DNA from: Fusibacter bizertensis
GTDB taxonomy: Bacteria; Bacillota; Clostridia; Peptostreptococcales; Acidaminobacteraceae
Assembly: GCF_029914245.1 (NCBI RefSeq)
Contig: NZ_JARYZI010000003.1
Span: 62,001-126,000, forward strand
DNA length: 64,000 nucleotides
Reading direction: 5' to 3'
In this document: positions 62,330 through 64,000 of the stretch, piece after piece
Layout of the letters: each line of letters begins with the position of its first letter
How positions within the stretch are numbered: position 1 is the stretch's first letter
The notes under the pieces: model-generated
Database searches by the model: none
Seen by the model: only the letters and a program-made list of their open reading frames with translations
Told to the model about the DNA's origin: nothing
Program-made: the position numbers and the translations under genes

Positions 62330-64000
62330 TTAACCAAGTTTCACATTTCCCAAACCGACAATACCTTCAATTTTCTTTATTATTTCTTCTGTTACTACAA
62401 TATGACAATTTGTTTTAAGTTTTTTTTGACTATCTTGAATATAAAATATGACATCCGATTTTCTACCTTTCCTCAGGTAAGTTTTTTCATGAATCTTCAA
62501 TAGCTTGTGTACAGTCTCCATTGATTCTCTAGTTTCCGTTTCAAAACGAACAAAAAACTTTTGAGGCTTTTCTGAACCTTCTATCGGACTAATCTTCTCT
62601 GCTATAATTTTGGGTGGTTCATCCTCTTTTAGTTGCAATCTACCCTGAATCAGAATTTCTTGATCCTTTACCATTAGAGCTTGTACTTTCTCATAAGTTT
62701 TTGGAAATACAATAACTTCAATCTGATCATATAAATCTTCAACTGTCAAAAATACCATTTTACTGTTGTTTCTTGTTATTTTATCAATTTTTGCGACGAT
62801 AAGACCACCAGTGATTATCTTCATATTGTCTTTCAAAGTAGTATCAATTTCTGCCGCATCTTCCTTAAGTTCTGCTAAATTCATAGTTGTTAAGGATTCT
62901 AAAAGTTGCTTATGTTTATCAAGTGGGTGTCCCGTCAAATATATACCCAACATTTCTTTTTCAAACTGCAATAATGTTTGAGTCCTTAATTCAGGGATAC
63001 TTGGCATCTTATTGCCCATTTCTTCAGAAGTAATCTCAGGTAACTCCATATTGAAAATAGAAAATTGTCCTTCTGCACTTTTTCTTTTAATTGCATGGAT
63101 TCCATCGATTGTCTTTTCGTAAATTGCGAGCAACTGAGATCGCAAATGACCAAGTTCATCAAATGCACCTGCCTTAATTAAGCTTTCAACGGCTTTTTTG
63201 TTAAGTTCTGAAGCGTTTACAGTTTCACAAAAATCATAAAACCCTTTAAAAGGTCTCTCTCGACGCGCAACAATGATAGCCTCAATTACACCTCTTCCTA
63301 CGTTTTTAATCGCATTTAGACCGTAACGAATTGCACTATCTTCCACCGTAAATCCTTGAAAAGACTTATTAACACTTGGGGGGAGAACCTTAATACCATG
63401 TTCTTTAGCATCTTGAATATAAAGTGCTAGTTTCGATTGGCTTCCCATTACACTCGTCATCAAAGCTGCCATAAATTCAACTGGAAAATGACACTTCAGA
63501 TAAGCAGTCTGATATGCAATAATTGCGTAACCTGCTGCATGAGATTTGTTAAATGCATATTTTGCAAAATCAACCATATCATCAAAAATTTCGCTAGCGA
63601 TATTTGCAGGAACGCCATTTCTAACGCACCCAGGTAATTCGATGGTACCGTTTTCATCAATCTTTCCATTGATAAAATATGCGCGCTCTTTTTCCATGAC
63701 ATCCATCTTTTTCTTACTCATAGCACGTCTAACAATATCACTTCGACCATAGCTATATCCTGCAAGTTCTCTAACGATTCTCATAACTTGTTCTTGATAA
63801 ACAAGACAGCCATAAGTGACTTCTAATATAGGTTTTAATAGCTCTGCCTTATATACAACTTGGCTTGTATCGTATTTGTTTCGAATATACAGGGGGATTG
63901 AATCCATTGGTCCCGGTCTATATAAAGATATCCCAGCAATGATATCTTCAAACCCAGTCGGTTTTAATTCTCTCATAAACCGCCTGAATCCAGTAGATTC
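62330..64000 (-). CDS. dnaE: DNA polymerase III alpha subunit, C-terminal part (runs off right edge)
   Basis: The frame is open from the right edge (first residues ESTGFRRFMRELKPTGF, normally preceded by FQL) to the stop at 62330, giving 557 codons, about half of a DnaE. Visible parts are the end of the polymerase domain (SLYRPGPMD, TYGCLVYQEQVM, KSHAAGYAIIAYQTAYLK), the helix-hairpin-helix region (INAIKNVGRGVIEAI type) and the OB fold (TGGLIVAKIDKITRN). DnaE is the replicative or lagging-strand polymerase in the cytosol. The neighbouring pfkA-pyk order is common in Firmicutes. The polymerase catalytic Asp residues and PHP domain are outside the window. Confidence 0.95.
   Translation of the reverse strand, partial: ESTGFRRFMRELKPTGFEDIIAGISLYRPGPMDSIPLYIRNKYDTSQVVYKAELLKPILEVTYGCLVYQEQVMRIVRELAGYSYGRSDIVRRAMSKKKMDVMEKERAYFINGKIDENGTIELPGCVRNGVPANIASEIFDDMVDFAKYAFNKSHAAGYAIIAYQTAYLKCHFPVEFMAALMTSVMGSQSKLALYIQDAKEHGIKVLPPSVNKSFQGFTVEDSAIRYGLNAIKNVGRGVIEAIIVARRERPFKGFYDFCETVNASELNKKAVESLIKAGAFDELGHLRSQLLAIYEKTIDGIHAIKRKSAEGQFSIFNMELPEITSEEMGNKMPSIPELRTQTLLQFEKEMLGIYLTGHPLDKHKQLLESLTTMNLAELKEDAAEIDTTLKDNMKIITGGLIVAKIDKITRNNSKMVFLTVEDLYDQIEVIVFPKTYEKVQALMVKDQEILIQGRLQLKEDEPPKIIAEKISPIEGSEKPQKFFVRFETETRESMETVHKLLKIHEKTYLRKGRKSDVIFYIQDSQKKLKTNCHIVVTEEIIKKIEGIVGLGNVKLG

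Overview
The window is AT-rich, with genes packed on both strands. It looks like chromosome from a strictly anaerobic, fermentative member of the Clostridia, possibly a Fusibacter-like lineage. That placement is inferred from gene content and was not tested. The clues are [FeFe]-hydrogenase maturation genes (hydG, hydF and a TM1266-type regulator gene), a tRNA-dependent amidation operon behind a T-box leader, strong AGGAGG ribosome binding sites, sigma-A-type promoters (TTGACA-17-TATAAT), the dnaE-pfkA-pyk order typical of Firmicutes, and many radical-SAM and Fe-S proteins. No rRNA, tRNA, CRISPR array, insertion sequence or prophage is visible.

Layout. 1-4006 (minus): a YhaO-like metallophosphoesterase, a YhaN-like SMC-type ATPase and the start of an unknown gene that runs off the left edge. 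4209-6646 (plus): a membrane protein with a kinase-like cytoplasmic region and an outer PKD-like domain, then a TtcA-type tRNA thiolation enzyme. 6668-7049 (minus): a candidate structured RNA gene with its own promoter, terminator and long-range helices. 7094-14255 (minus): a three-gene operon of a 1633-residue multidomain protein (HD, helical repeats, NadD-like nucleotidyltransferase, degenerate phosphoribosyltransferase), a lactate/malate-dehydrogenase-like protein and a Cys-rich flavodoxin-like protein. This operon is the best candidate here for an undescribed system. 14387-21563: an orphan protein, a YihY-type membrane protein, hflK-hflC, DAHP synthase with a UPF0316 protein, a CoA-pyrophosphatase-type Nudix protein, another small RNA or small-ORF locus, and a PilZ protein. 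21541-25401 (minus): hydrogenase maturation genes joined to a TIGR01212 radical-SAM gene, with a leader and terminator in front. 25668-33467: a TPR-GAF-GGDEF diguanylate cyclase, an M20 amidohydrolase, alanine racemase, a Crp/Fnr regulator, NhaC and a YcbB-like response regulator. 33507-38109: its kinase, a DUF2161 protein, a GNAT, a ferritin-like protein and PepA. 38301-44633: formimidoylglutamase-like protein, then a T-box-controlled operon of an AspRS-GatC fusion, GatA and GatB.

44677-64000: a Cys-cluster protein with PepP, an ABC-F protein, a chemoreceptor, a methyltransferase, prfC, an FtsEX operon whose first gene encodes a secreted coiled-coil protein with no recognisable hydrolase domain, a two-domain GerMN-like lipoprotein-like protein, a Crp/Fnr regulator divergent from a DUF606 transporter pair with a perfect palindrome centred about 41.5 bases upstream of the inferred start, an Fe-S aldo/keto reductase, pyk, pfkA and the C-terminal half of dnaE.

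How the genes work together. pfkA, pyk and the hydrogenase maturation genes fit sugar fermentation with hydrogen release. AspRS-GatC/GatA/GatB makes amidated aminoacyl-tRNA, and its T-box probably reads the tRNA-Asn anticodon. c-di-GMP signalling is represented by one likely synthase and one receptor, alongside a chemoreceptor, which suggests a motile cell. Several intergenic regions carry more RNA structure than the flanking genes need.
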